Shown here: positions 24,405 to 36,110 of the stretch, one piece after another | How positions within the stretch are numbered: the first letter of the stretch is position 1 | Layout of the letters: every line of letters begins with the position of its first letter | DNA from: Nymphaea colorata | Taxonomy: Eukaryota; Streptophyta; Magnoliopsida; Nymphaeales; Nymphaeaceae | Length of the DNA: 64,000 nucleotides | Direction: 5' to 3' | NCBI RefSeq assembly: GCF_008831285.2 | Contig: NC_045141.1 | Location: forward strand, 21,668,742-21,732,741 | Notes under the pieces: model-generated | Seen by the model: the letters and a program-made list of their open reading frames with translations, nothing else | The model's database searches: none | Told to the model about the DNA's origin: nothing | Translations under genes and position numbers: made by a program

Positions 24405-27247
24405 ATGGCGATTTCTGCAAATGGGTGCCTCTCAAAAACTCCTCTCATGCCACAAAGCCCCAAAATCCGGCCTAAGTCCGTCGTTTCCGTCCGGGCCGTG
24501 CGGTCGACTGAACCATTGAAGCCCGGGACGGCTGATCTGGGAGGGAATAAGGGCGGGAATTGGACGATCGATAGCTGGAAGTTGAAGAAGGCACTCCAGA
24601 TTCCGCAGTACCCCAACAAACAAGAGCTCGAGGAGGTTCTCAGCCGCATCGAGAGCTTTCCCCCCCTCGTCTTCGCTGGCGAGGCGAGGAAGCTTGAGGA
24701 GCGCCTCGCGGAAGCGGCCGTCGGGAGGGCGTTCCTGCTTCAGGGAGGTGATTGTGCCGAGAGCTTCAAAGAGTTTAATGCCGATAACATCCGGGACACC
24801 TTCCGGGTTCTCCTTCAGATGGGGGTCGTCCTCATGTTCGGAGGCCAGATGCCCGTCATCAAGGTTTGGTATTTCTTTCGTTTTTTGCTGATTTCCGTTC
24901 CGATTTAGGATGGTATTCTTTTCGTTAGTAAATTTTGTGTTTTTTCGTCGATTCATTTCTTTGATCTATTCAATTTATTTTAGTACGGATAGGCCGTGTC
25001 TTGGATTCTAGCCAGGACGTTGGATATTTAAACGTGAACGATTTGATTTTTCATTTGGTTCGCGTTTTCGGTTTTCGAAAGGGAATTTGCTTTTTCATTC
25101 GTTTTATGTCTTCTGTTTTTTATTGGGTGGGATTTTCGGCAACGTATTCGACGTTTTCTAAGGTTGACAATTATTTTCTAATGATCTCTTTGTATGCGAT
25201 TATTCTTTTGCTTCTACTTTTGATCGCACATCGTTGATGGTCTTTTAGAGTTTTGATCTTGGTCTATGAATTTTCCGTTTATGTTTTCTGCTGAAACTTA
25301 CTAATGTACAGGAGATTGTAGCTTGTTAACGTTTGTAAGCGTTCAGTTGTACATACCTTTTGCAATCTTGGACAAGAAAAACCTTGCACTACGGGTGGTT
25401 GTCGACTTGCCTTTGATTGAATTTGTGTACCATCTTCTTTTCTTGGGAAGTGGACATATATGCTCCCAGTGTGTTCGTTTATCACTTGGTTTATCCATTT
25501 TCTCTCCTGTGCGAGCAGTCTTTCTTGCAATTCTCGCAGCTGGATATTAGCACAACCTGAATCGTTTTATTTCCTTTGGGAGTTGGGACGCCTGACCCTG
25601 GATACTGAAATGTGGTTTTTTACTGAAGAGCAGGTGGGACGAATGGCTGGTCAATTTGCCAAGCCCAGATCAGAGCCCACCGAGACTAAGGACGGGGTGA
25701 CGCTTCCTAGTTACCAGGGAGATAACATCAATGCTGATGCCTTCGATGAGAAATCTAGAATCCCAGATCCTCAGAGGTTGATCAGTGCCTATACCCAGTC
25801 TGCAGCTACCGTGAATCTTCTTCGTGCTTTTGCTACTGGAGGATATGCTGCTATGCAGAGAGTCACCCAGTGGAACTTGGATTTCACTCAACATAGTGAA
25901 CAAGGCGAGAGGTATCTGATACTTAATGGCTTATGCCTCTCATACTGGAGATTTCCATTCGGATTTTGCTAAGACCAAGAAGTTAAATAAACTACCTTTT
26001 TCTTTATGAGTTCATAGTGTTGATATTTGAGTCTTATGGAACTTACCTATCTATAACAGGTTTATGGAGCTTGCCCAGAGAGTGGATGAAGCTTTGGGAT
26101 TTATGGCGGCTGCTGGTCTGACCATGGATCACCCCATAATGACAACCACCGAGTTCTGGACTTCCCATGAGTGTCTTCACCTCCCCTATGAGCAATCCTT
26201 AACAAGACTGGATTCCACATCCGGACTTTTCTATGATTGTTCTGCTCACTTCGTTTGGGTAGGGGAGAGGACAAGACAGTTAGATGGCGCTCATGTAGAG
26301 TTTCTACGGGGTATTGCCAATCCTCTTGGTATAAAGGTGATGCCTTGGTCATAATATTTTCTACCTTTTCTTTTTCCCCTGGTTCTCTTTTAGTTGCAAT
26401 CGTCATGTTCTTGCAACTTTCATGTGGTTACGCTGGGTGTCGAAATACTTTATATTATGAATACCTTTTTCATTCTTTGGGCACTTCTTTTTCGAGCACA
26501 TCGCCGTTTTGGTGATTTACTAATTCAAGAGTTCGTTTGAGAACTTTTGCTTGAATTCCATTATATATTTTATCGAATTTCATTTTGCTCAATTATCTGA
26601 GCTATCTTCTCTGTAATTCGTCTCTGGTGTACAGGTAAGTGATAAAATGGATCCTAAGGAGCTTGTGAGACTCTGTGAGATCCTAAACCCTCATAACAAG
26701 CCTGGGAGGCTTACCATAATCACTCGGATGGGAGCAGAAAATATGCGTGTCAAGCTGCCACACCTGATCAGGGCCATGCGTCAGGCAGGGCTCATCGTGA
26801 CCTGGGTCAGTGATCCAATGCATGGAAACACAATTAAGGCGCCATGTGGCTTGAAAACACGTTCCTTTGATGCAATCAGAGTAAGTTAAACATGGTATTT
26901 ATTAATGGTTGATGCTCTTTAGGAATCACTGCCTTTCTATTTCCAATCTTATTTAGAAATCTAATGAATTTCTTTCTTTCCTTGTGTAGTCTGAACTTAG
27001 AGCTTTCTTTGACGTGCATCAGCAAGAGGGTAGTTATCCAGGAGGAGTGCATTTGGAAATGACCGGGCAGAATGTCACTGAGTGCATTGGAGGATCAAAA
27101 ACAATTACTTATGATGACTTGAATTCCAGATACCACAGCCACTGTGATCCTAGGCTTAATGCTTCTCAGTCTCTAGAACTGGCGTTTGCAATTGCTGAGA
27201 GGTTGAGGAAAAGAAGGATCAAGGCTGGCATGTCTCTTTTCAAATAG
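24405..27247 (+). CDS. 3-deoxy-D-arabino-heptulosonate 7-phosphate synthase, class II, plastid, 5 exons, 505 aa
   Basis: Exons: 24405..24863, 25634..25911, 26060..26336, 26635..26880 and 26990..27247 (TAG stop). The enzyme condenses phosphoenolpyruvate with erythrose 4-phosphate, the first step of the shikimate pathway to aromatic amino acids. The first 50 or so residues are Ser/Lys/Arg-rich with few acids, as in a chloroplast transit peptide. The conserved class II blocks are all present: GGDCAESF at 114-121 (metal-binding Cys117), [20 protein letters not shown] across the first intron, [51 protein letters not shown] (His401), [12 protein letters not shown] (Glu443) and HCDPRLN (Asp473). These correspond to the Cys/His/Glu/Asp metal ligands of the family. 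The start is the first ATG in frame; the frame reaches further upstream only through a GTG. Nothing suggests inactivation. Confidence 0.96.
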
Positions 27248-28382
27248 ACAGATTCTTCTCTCCTTGATGCTAAAGAGATGTTTGGTTTTCTGACTTTCCA
27301 TCCTTTTTGTCGCTGTAGTGGCATTGTAATATGAGAAAATAAGCCTATGATGTCTTATTGGGTTTGGGACTACAGGTAGACTCCATCCTCTGTTTAAACA
27401 TTTGATCGTACTTACTATGCAGTGAAGATGCAATGTTTCGTCCAAGTAAAACTTTATTTTATAGTTATAAATAAGCTTTCTAGGGCCTCATTCATGCTTT
27501 TAAAACATACAATTAGATGGCAAGAAAACTTGACGTTTTACTGGTAAAAGGCAGCTTATTATTCAATTCTTGATAAGTGCATTCATATAGGTTTGTGTCG
27601 CAACAGCAGCAGCTTTTCCCTCTTTATAAAGTACAAAGGCCGCATATCACTTGTCTACAAAAGGCTGCTATCCTCTAAATATTACATAGGCTCATCGCTT
27701 TTGGCATCCAAACCTACTGTTGCTTCTGCGTGTTCGGCAATATTGACACCTGATCAGCCAGCTAGTTCAGTCCATCAGGGAACTGCTGTTCAGCGCATCC
27801 AACATAAGACTGGCCTCGACCATTAAACAGCCAGCCCATGTAACAAATGTGGGAGGACCTTATCCCAACAAAGCCACCCCTTTAGATGTCATCGTATTAT
27901 TTTCATTATTTGATATATTTACGTGTCACTGTTTTCCTTAGTATGTTTAAAGATTCTCTTAAGTCATGAGAGGAACATACATCAATATCTAACCAAGTTG
28001 TTAAAGCAATAGCTACTAACAGACCCTATTTGCTTCCTTGATGCTATTCTTTCTTCACCTTCTTTGTGGACTAAAATCCTGTAGATATGATCTCTACAAT
28101 TGTATATGCGAGCAACTTGTCCTGGATTGTCTTGGAGTGAATAGACGGTTTGTAAGAATTTCAAAATCAAGGGCCACATTGCACTGACTTTTCTATCTTA
28201 AAAAAAAAAATCAAGATCTTAAGATAGCACACTTCAGAGTGGCCTCCTTGTAAGAATACTATGCTAAATGGATATGTGAGGTTAGGTTGATCAAGCAGCT
28301 AACAAACAGCTTTCTACTAGATGATAAAACACTGAAAACCTGTTTAACTTTCATCCTCATTCACGCAAATATATGCATGCTC
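27248..28382. other. DAHP synthase 3' flank, no gene seen
   Basis: It contains the 3' UTR and AT-rich spacer. The short frames at 27593-27826 and 27982-28179 show no recognisable protein signature. Confidence 0.5.
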
Positions 28383-28490
28383 GTATGCATTGTGTATTAA
28401 AAATATGATATAACTATGCATGTAGGTATGCAATATGCTTGTGTATGCAAAATACTACATGGCAGACAGATAGACAGGTATCATGCACAA
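28383..28490. repeat. 108-bp segment repeated at 35613-35720
   Basis: The text GTATGCATTGTGTATTAAAA through GACAGGTATCATGCACAA recurs at 35613-35720 with only scattered mismatches. There it is joined directly to the end of a UVH1 intron fragment. This copy lies in ordinary DAHP synthase downstream spacer and so looks like the source. Confidence 0.75.
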
Positions 28491-28740
28491 GTAGTGAATA
28501 TTAGAAGTTAGAACCTTTGTTATTATCTGTCTTTAGTTTCATGGTTTCCTAAGTTCAACAAAGAATATACCTTTTTCATGTGACTGCAATGTGTAAAAAG
28601 GATTCGGAGTAAGAAAAAAACGATGGCACGAAATTCGTTGACTTCAAAAAATCGTTATTTTTACAAAGCACAATATGAAGTATATTTTATAGCAAACAAT
28701 CTCATGGTAAAATGTCCTTGGATAGATTGAAATCAATGAG

Positions 28741-29198
28741 AGATTTTTTGTCTTCATGCACAATGAATGCACATTTACATACACACACACATGTACATGC
28801 ACATTGGATATGAAAAATATGTTCATATAGTATCAAGTAGCTCCAAAGTTGTTTCCATATGAGCATTGTCTACGTTCCCTCCATATAAATTAAAAAGAAA
28901 TGGCTCCTTCAAATCCCAAAATATAACCTTTGCACTTAGAGATTAAAAAAGGAAAGCATAAGTTGTTAGAGATTTTTTGTCTTCATGCACAATGAATGCA
29001 CATTTACATACACACACACACATGTACATGCACATTGGATATGAAAAATATGTTCATATAGTATCAAGTAGCTCCAAAGTTGTTTCCATATGAGCATTGT
29101 CTACGTTCCCTCCATATAAATTAAACAGAAATGGCTCCTTCAAATCCCAAAATATAACCTTTGCACCTAGAGATTAAAAAAGGAAAGCATAAGTTGTT
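28741..29198. repeat. Tandem direct duplication, period 229 bp
   Basis: 28741-28969 and 28970-29198 are near-identical. Both contain TCTTCATGCACAATGAATGC, a (CA)n run, GATATGAAAAATATGTTC and AATGGCTCCTTCAAATCCC. Differences are a two-base (CA)n length change and a few substitutions, so the duplication is recent. No coding content is seen. Confidence 0.92.
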
Positions 29199-29295
29199 GC
29201 TAACTTATAGACAAGAGACAAACTAGAAAAAAGATAGAATTTGAACCGTGCATAATATGTCAGAGAGAGTTACTTTGTCATAAATATTTCCTTAA

Positions 29296-30131
29296 GGGAC
29301 TGTTTGATGGCATGGAAATCTGGAATTGAAAATATATTTTTAGAAATATATTTTCTAGAAAAAATGAAATGAGAAAAATCTTTTTGATTCCCATTTTGAT
29401 TCCCATTTTGATGTGTTTGTGTGATGACTGAGAAATATATTTCTAGAATTATATTTCTTAGTTTGATAAAAAAAACAAATATATTTCCTATTTTTTTAAC
29501 AAGAGAACCACATCCTACTTTGGCCGTTCAACTGCTTGCTTTTTGTGGATATTGTGTAGAGTTACTGAAAGCAAAGCAACCAAATAAAAACCCTAAACCC
29601 TAACTTAAGATAGAGAAGAGGGAGCAGTCGGAGAGAGCAATTGACTGATCCTTTCAGACAAGGAGAGCCGGAGAGGACGAAGCCTTGCAGAGAGAGAGAG
29701 AGAGGGAGAGAGAAAAAGCTCGAATGAGATATGACTTTGGGAGGGAAATGAGTCTCTCTTTTTCCTTCCCTTTTCTTTTTCTTTGTTATTGTTTTCGCCT
29801 TTCATCCCTCCTCCTTTCCTGCTTTAACAGAATGAGAACAAGGCAGCGGTGGAGGACGAAGATTAGAAGAGGAAGGTGAGGCAGCGGTGGAGGACGAAGA
29901 AGAAAAGGAAGATGAGGGGAGACCGAAGCGAAGAGCCCTAACGAGCAAAAAAATAATTCCGAAAATATTTTTCCACCTCTCGCGGTGGAAACATATTTCT
30001 GGAAAAATCTTTTCGATTCCAGCCTCAATGGTCTAAAAAAAAATTCCACGTTTGATAAACCAGAAAAAATTTAAAATTTTGAATTTTTTTTTCCTGGGCT
30101 ACAATAGATTTCCAGCCCATCAAATGGGCCC
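29296..30131. mobile_element. Tourist/PIF-Harbinger-type non-autonomous element, 836 bp, TAA target duplication
   Basis: The left end GGGACTGTTTGATGGCATGG and the right end, read on the - strand, GGGCCCATTTGATGGGCTGG form imperfect terminal inverted repeats of about 25 bp. TAA lies directly outside both ends (29293-29295 and 30132-30134), the TSD expected of PIF/Harbinger. The outer thirds are AT-rich and TIR-like. The middle (about 29580-29940) looks like a host 5' leader: a telo-box AAACCCTAAACCCTAAC at 29588-29604, a long GA-rich stretch, and GGCAGCGGTGGAGGACGAAGA occurring twice about 40 bases apart. No transposase is encoded. Confidence 0.75.
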
Positions 30132-30134
30132 TAA

Positions 30135-31815
30135 GAGAGTACAAACTATAATATGTAGCAAGAATAAGATGTCCTTGTAATTCGAGTAATGGGTTCAAAA
30201 TTTTCTCAATGCGCATAGCACATTCATTTGGAAAAAACAACAGCATTATTTCCTTAGAATGGTTACTGAAGTTCAATGAAAAGAGAATCCTTCACCATCC
30301 AGCAAGGCAACACGAAAACCAGTCATTTACAATTGCCGCTTCTATTCAATCATTCCTTCAACTTTAGTTTCAGGGCTTCCTTATTTGTTGCTCAAAGTGG
30401 AGCCCCTCAAATATGACATATCATCGACTGATGTCAACAATGAGAAAGTTATGCACATGTATTATGTGTGGTACCTGCTTTATACATAGTATAGACTACA
30501 TAAACATATATATTTTTACCCTGTAATTCATTTTCTTTTATACTTTTATTTTTTCAATTATAAGGTTTTCAACTAGTTGTTGCATTTGCCAAACGTTTGT
30601 TTATAGCTCTTGAATAGCCCAATGGCTATATTTTGTCTGCCATTCGTTGTACATAAAAGTTTCTGAACCCACTTTATACATTTTCTTGTGTATCTTATGT
30701 CAAATATATATTTTTCTATTTTCATGTGTTGTGCACTCAAATTAGTTTTTATTACTTGATGTACAAGCACTTGTTCATGAGGTTTTACTTTTTGTATAAT
30801 ATTTTTTCGGATTCCTTGAGCATGTTAATTTGAGCTCTTGCTTCATTATACATAAGCACAAAAAATTATATTAAACAAGACTGCAGAAGATACAAACTGA
30901 TTAGTTCACAAACTTACCAACAAAGTCGTATATTTGGTTGGTAGTATCATTTGCAATTTTCTTGTGCCCGATCAAATGGATCCAAAAGCTCTTGAATGAG
31001 TTTATCATGTGATAGTAAGTCCTTATCTCAACCTTCCACAGGATGACAAACATAGATAGAGTCAAAATTCTCAGTAGTCAGTAATGAATAAGACAAGAGA
31101 AACTTGTTATTGTGCTTCTGCATCTCAACCAACATAAAGAAATCTCTAACAAGGTCCGTAAGTCAAACACACATACATGTTTAATAACATGTAAAGTTAG
31201 AAAACAAATAGATCATAAGGTAGTGCAAGATGATTAGATTACTCAGCAGAAAAGTAATGTGCATTAGGCAAAACACACTGCACACATCGCTTGCACACAT
31301 GCACACAATGTTAAATGAGGTACTTATATGTGCTACATATGTACATTGTTATAACACTACATATAAAGACATAGTATATATCATTTATAATCAGCGTTTT
31401 TTCTGTTTTTTGGTTTTCTGTACTTTTGTTCTGATTCTGCTTTTTTCTGGTCTGTTAAACAATCTGTTTGGAGGATCCAACAGATAGTTAATAGTCAACC
31501 GAACTACCCATCAGAGCCTCCAATGGATAGCTTGCTTGGGGCTCATTCCTGCTTATATATATATAATTATATATATTCCCTATTGAGCGTTAATCTACAC
31601 CCGGCATCTCCTCCTTCCATTGATGCCTCTTAGAATTTCTTCTTCAGGCTCAACATGACACAGCACAGAAGCAGATGTCTGGCAGTGGGGGGGCTTCACT
31701 GACCGGCGGCAACCGGCAATGGATGGCAGCAGTCTTCAGCATTGCCATTTGCCGGCAGAGGATTTTTTTTTTGTTTCTATTTTTCGTTTGATCTCTTCAG
31801 AGCATCTTCTCTTCA
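30135..31815. other. AT-rich spacer, no gene seen
   Basis: No ORF has a recognisable product and no intact element ends were found. The frame at 31230-31487 looks like chance. A short (TA)n patch lies at 31556-31573. Confidence 0.5.
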
Positions 31816-32199
31816 TCTCTTCAGAGCATCTTAGAGCAATGGACTTGTATGGACAGGTATAGGGAGCCTTACTGGTTTCCTTCTCCTTCCATAAAAGGGT
31901 TTGCAGGGTCAAGGTCGGAGAACATACTGAAATATTCGAGAAGACGAACTGCAGAACCCAAGTCATTTGGGTCAAGGTCGGAGAACATACTGAAATATTC
32001 AAGAAGACGGACTGCAGAGTCCGTCTTCTTGAATATTTCAGTATGTTCTCCGACCTTGACCCAAATGGCTTGGGTTCTACAGTCCGTCCTCTGGAATATT
32101 TTAGTATGTTCTTCAACCTTCCCTGCAAACCCTTTTGTGAAAGGAGAACTCCCTGTACCTGTGGATACAGGTCCATTGCTCTAAGATGCTCTGAAGAGA
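31816..32199. mobile_element. Foldback element FB1: 384-bp near-perfect inverted repeat
   Basis: The left end TCTCTTCAGAGCATCTTAGA reappears inverted at the right end (32180-32199). Pairing continues to a centre at about 32014 (GGACTGCAGAGTCC), so essentially no loop remains. Each arm carries a direct duplication of GGGTCAAGGTCGGAGAACAT plus following bases (about 31908 and 31969 in the left arm). The same core, GGGTCAAGGTCGGAGAGCAT, occurs in palindrome FB3 at 45.2 and 50.8 kb, so these belong to one family. No coding capacity is credible; ORFs across it are products of the symmetry. Confidence 0.85.
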
Positions 32200-32999
32200 A
32201 TAAGAGTGTACATTGCTTTTCTTTAATATAAGCCAAATGTTTGGTAATAATTACAAAAACCGGCCTTCACTTTTTACGCTTCCAATTAAAACTTATTCCT
32301 CTCTATAAACTCACAACTCAGAAGCATTTGATTGAAACCATAATAATGTAGTTTTTCTGCTATTATCAAAACTAACAAGCATTTTAAATTAAAAAAAAAA
32401 GAAACAAATTAACGTTTTCAGTATATCAACCTTCTAATTCCATTTCTAGCAAAATACAGTTTTAAAGTTTGTAATCTGAAGTCTAATTTATCATTACGAT
32501 GAATATTTGGATGAAAAGTAAAAAGTTTTAAAAATAGAAAAAGTCTTCCGGTAGCCGTCCAAAACAGCCAGGCTCCTGCTTCAGAACTATAATATTTAAT
32601 AGTGGTGTAACCATGTGCTCATGCCCCCTTTCCCTTGGGAGTTTTGTGGGAAGGTGGAACTGCTCCGGTTCCACAACTCCAGTCAGATATACCTTTATTA
32701 GATTCGATTTTAGTTGGACCTTTCTCGATTGGGTTTGGATTTAGATTTGGACTTTGACTTGTACTGGGATATTAAATGTGGCCCAGATCAGATCCAATGG
32801 CCAGTCTCTACAACTATGATTGTGTTCTTTTTGTTTTGTCTCAACCAGGTCGGGCAAACTTTTTTCTAAGGAATAATCCATTGGATTCTGAGTCCAAAAA
32901 ACACAAGTTTGATTCCTCAAGATTTTCTTCACAGAATCGAGTTTTGCTTTGGCGAAGAAGGCAGCGATGTATTTGGTCATGTGCAGTCCACTTATGGTC
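32200..32999. other. Spacer between FB1 and the first degraded array copy, no gene seen
   Basis: AT-rich with no recognisable ORF. From about 32985 the text becomes similar to 46425 and 52010 (the TTCATTCTT...CATCA stretch), which marks entry into duplicated material. Confidence 0.5.
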
Positions 33000-33434
33000 T
33001 TCATTCTTTTTCATCAGACATCCTCCTGCTTTGATGCCAAATTTAAAAATAAAGAAGAAGCAAAACAAATAAAAACCAACAACGAAAAGATTCTTTTCGT
33101 GCATGGTTTTTTACCATGGAAGGCCACCATAGTTACACAATGCATAGAACGAGCTTAAATAGTTGAAGTTCCTATAATCTTGATAAAAATTAAACATGAG
33201 AAACTAATTCAATAAAAATACAGATATTGTATAGATGAGTATCAATATTGAAAGGAAAAAGAAATTAACATAACATATATAGGCATAACGACATCTTATT
33301 ATTTTAACTCAAACTTTATTAATATTTATGTTTTACATGGAAATCAACACAAAAGTCAATTTTATAAACTTAAAAAGGATGTTATTTATTTTTAAAATAT
33401 CGCAATGTCACTTTAGGTAGATTTCTATTGTTTT

Positions 33435-34370
33435 TAAGGGTGAACAACGAGTCGAGCAACTCGAGCTCGGCTAAAACTCGGCTCAAAATCAAGTTCGATT
33501 CAGCTGTTTTAGTACACGAGCCGAGCTCACAGTCGTATTTCGTCGAGCCAAGTTGAAGTTCACTGAGCTCGACTCGGCTCGAGTAAAAATTGAATAGCAA
33601 AATGCAATTACTACTTATTTTGTTTCTTCCATTTTGAGTTTCATTTCTCGACGTGTGTTCTCTTTCCTCACTTTTCTTTGTTTTCATCCAAATGGGAGGG
33701 CGTCACCGTCTCACCAACGACGGGCGATCGGTGAGGCTGCAAATCTCTTCTCCTCTGCTGCAGATCAGCCAATGCCCAAGGTGCTATACTTCCTCCGTCT
33801 CTCAATCTCTCTCTCAATCTTAGGGTTTTAGAAGTCCTCACTCAACCAGGGTTGAGTGAGTGAGGGTTTCTCTCCGCTACCCTCGCTTGCTTGAGCGAGG
33901 ATTTCTAAAACAGGGTTTCTGAAACCCTATCGCTCAAGCGAGTGCGGGTTTCTTGAACCCCTTGCTCAAAGGGTTTCTCTTTCTAAAAGCCTTAAAAACT
34001 CACGCTTGACAAGGATTGAGCGAGCGAGGGTTTCTTGAAACCCCATTGCTGGAGCGGGTGAGAGGGTTTGAGAGTCTGAGCTTTTCCCATTTCAGAAACC
34101 ATCATGGGAGGGAGTGACAGTTTCTGTTCGTAGAGTCCTTTGGATTTTTTTTTTTTACATTTATTTTTCTAAAGTTAGATTCTTCCTTCTTCCTCTGCAA
34201 ATCGACCTTCCCCTGTTGCTGTAAACGAGTTTATCGAGCCTTAGACTAGAGCCCGAGCTGAACAAGAAACTGTTGAGTCGAGCTCAAGTAACTTCATCTA
34301 GCCATTCTCAAGCTCGAGCCGAGCTCGAGCTGGCTGAACTTGAGCTCGACTCCGCTCATGTTCACCCCTA
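33435..34370. mobile_element. hAT-type non-autonomous element, 936 bp, 8-bp target duplication ATTGTTTT
   Basis: The ends TAAGGGTGAACA and, on the - strand, TAGGGGTGAACA are inverted repeats of hAT type. Subterminal regions are rich in CTCGAGCTCGGC-like repeats. ATTGTTTT flanks both sides (33427-33434 and 34371-34378). The empty site is visible at the paralogous positions near 41328, 47748 and 53318, where TTTCTATTGTTTTGATGACC-like text is uninterrupted. The interior has no transposase. It holds a segment at about 33640-33840 that looks like a captured 5' exon, and several short palindromes around GGGTTGAGTGAGTGAGG. Confidence 0.88.
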
Positions 34371-34660
34371 ATTGTTTTGATGACTGAGATTCATGTCTAC
34401 ATTTTGTACGAAAACAGTATGAAATGTTAAAGAGCGCAACACGCTGCTTATAATCATCTTTTGCAAAAGACCTTATGGATTCCCCAAGCACTAACTTCCA
34501 AAATTTATGTCCAAAGAAAACAAAAAGTGTGACATGACAGGTGCAAAAAGCAAGAGGAGAGACGACTCCACCGCTATACATGTCGATGATGCAATTCAAC
34601 GGAAAAAAAATAAATGCAGATGGCAGATCCTCTAATAATTAAAATCATTTTACAGATCTC

Positions 34661-35571
34661 GTGGATCTAATAATCAGCTCTTGCATGGCTGCAGAATTTT
34701 ATTTTCCTCTAGTTTTGGCACTTCTGTTTTCTTTTCTCCATGTGTTGTGCATTTCATGTTTCTCTCTCTTAATTTGTTGAAACCAATATTGTCTAAGATC
34801 TTAAAAACATGCCTGCAGCATTTTTCTGAGATGATTTTTCTTTGATACATGGATATTACTGTGGGTGTTATCAACGGAAGCATGCGACGTTTAAAAAATG
34901 GAGTACCACTGTTAACTTCTTTAAACTTTTGGACCGGAAAGGTTAAGTACATAACTTAGTGGCTTATCACTTTTTTTTTTTTGGGTACGTATCCTTCGAT
35001 CAATCCACACTGTGTCCATCTATTCAAGTAAGTACTTTTGTTGGCAGGTAGTGCTTGAAGAAATGGAAAACGAAATGAAAAATCAGGCGCTTTCAGGCAA
35101 AGGAGAATGTACATCTGAAGAACTTGATCATGGAGCAAATCTGGTAGCCTGTAAGGATGAACGATCTTGCATGCAGCTACAGGATTGCATGCCAAAGGGG
35201 GCTCGGCGGGTAGCAGACATGTGCTTAAGGACGTTTGCTTTGTGAGATATAATCGGGCCTTTTCTTCTAGAGTATAGTCTGATTGCTTGTTTGATTGTGA
35301 CATGCCTATAGGTTGCCTTCTAGAATGGTGAACCTCATGATGTATGCATAACTCATACTGGAACTACACATAGTTTTACATTGCATGCACTGTAAAATTA
35401 TGGATATTGGATGCCATATGCAACCAAAAAAACCAGTTATTGTAACATACGTACTTCCGTCAGGTGTACGTTTGCATGCAGATGGTGCTCTCCATATAAA
35501 GTATGCTCTGAGCTCTTTGAATTCTGGTGTGACATGGGGGAAAAAAAAAAACTGCTGGCTGTCTTGTTGTA
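34661..35571 (+). pseudogene. UVH1 fragment, copy 0 (intron 2 end, complete exon 3, part of intron 3)
   Basis: It is collinear with 13649-14575 of the intact UVH1 gene. Exon 3 is complete at 35048-35209 (54 codons, open), with its AG acceptor and a GT donor. Substitutions include A to V-type changes such as GVLEE to VVLEE and KGARQ to KGARR. No other UVH1 exon is present here, so it cannot encode the repair protein. It ends abruptly at CTGTCTTGTTGTA. Confidence 0.9.
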
Positions 35572-35612
35572 ATGCATTCTGTGTATACATCATGAGGTAC
35601 TCTATGTGGCTT

Positions 35613-35720
35613 GTATGCATTGTGTATTAAAAATATGACATAACTATGCATGTAAGTATGCAGTATGCTTGCGTGTGCATAACACTACATGGCAGGCAGA
35701 TAGACAGGTATCATGCACAA
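35613..35720. repeat. Copy of the 108-bp segment from 28383-28490
   Basis: It matches the DAHP synthase downstream spacer and starts about 40 bases after the UVH1 fragment ends, so two loci lying 14 kb apart are fused here. Confidence 0.75.
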
Positions 35721-35761
35721 CCTATGAATGTTTGATCTTTGTAGTAAATAGACTGCATTAG

Positions 35762-36110
35762 ACAATCGTACTTAAAATCCATTGTCTGAAACCTTTAATG
35801 CATTCTGTTTTCTGGGTACTTTCTCGAAAGGGTCCACAACAACATCAACTCCAAAAGCCACATAGAGTTTTGAAGTTAATATAAATTCAAAAAGATGTCT
35901 CACATGTCCTCCTTTAACATATACATCAGCTTCTTTGGGCTGATGAGTGCATTATTAAAGGAGGACATGTGAGACATCTCTTTCGGTTTATATTAACTTC
36001 AAAACTCTATGTGGCTTTTCGAGTTGATGTTGTTGTGGACCCTTTCCAGAAAGTACCAAGAAAGCAGAATGCATTAAATGCTTCAGACAATGGATTTTAA
36101 GTACGATAGT
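35762..36110. mobile_element. Foldback element FB2: 349-bp inverted repeat
   Basis: The left arm ACAATCGTACTTAAAATCCA through CACATGTCCTCCTTTAA pairs with the right arm TTAAAGGAGGACATGTGAGA through TGGATTTTAAGTACGATAGT. A spacer of about 40 bases at 35915-35955 is itself a mini-hairpin (CATCAGC...GCTGATG). It sits directly beside a terpene synthase relic. It shares no obvious sequence with FB1 or FB3. Confidence 0.85.

Noticed and set aside
29588-29604. Interstitial telomere repeat
   Set aside because: Only two AAACCCT units; better read as a telo-box promoter motif.
31736-32236. 166-codon ORF on the - strand over FB1
   Set aside because: The repetitive peptide arises from the inverted and direct repeats inside FB1. 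No protein family is recognised.
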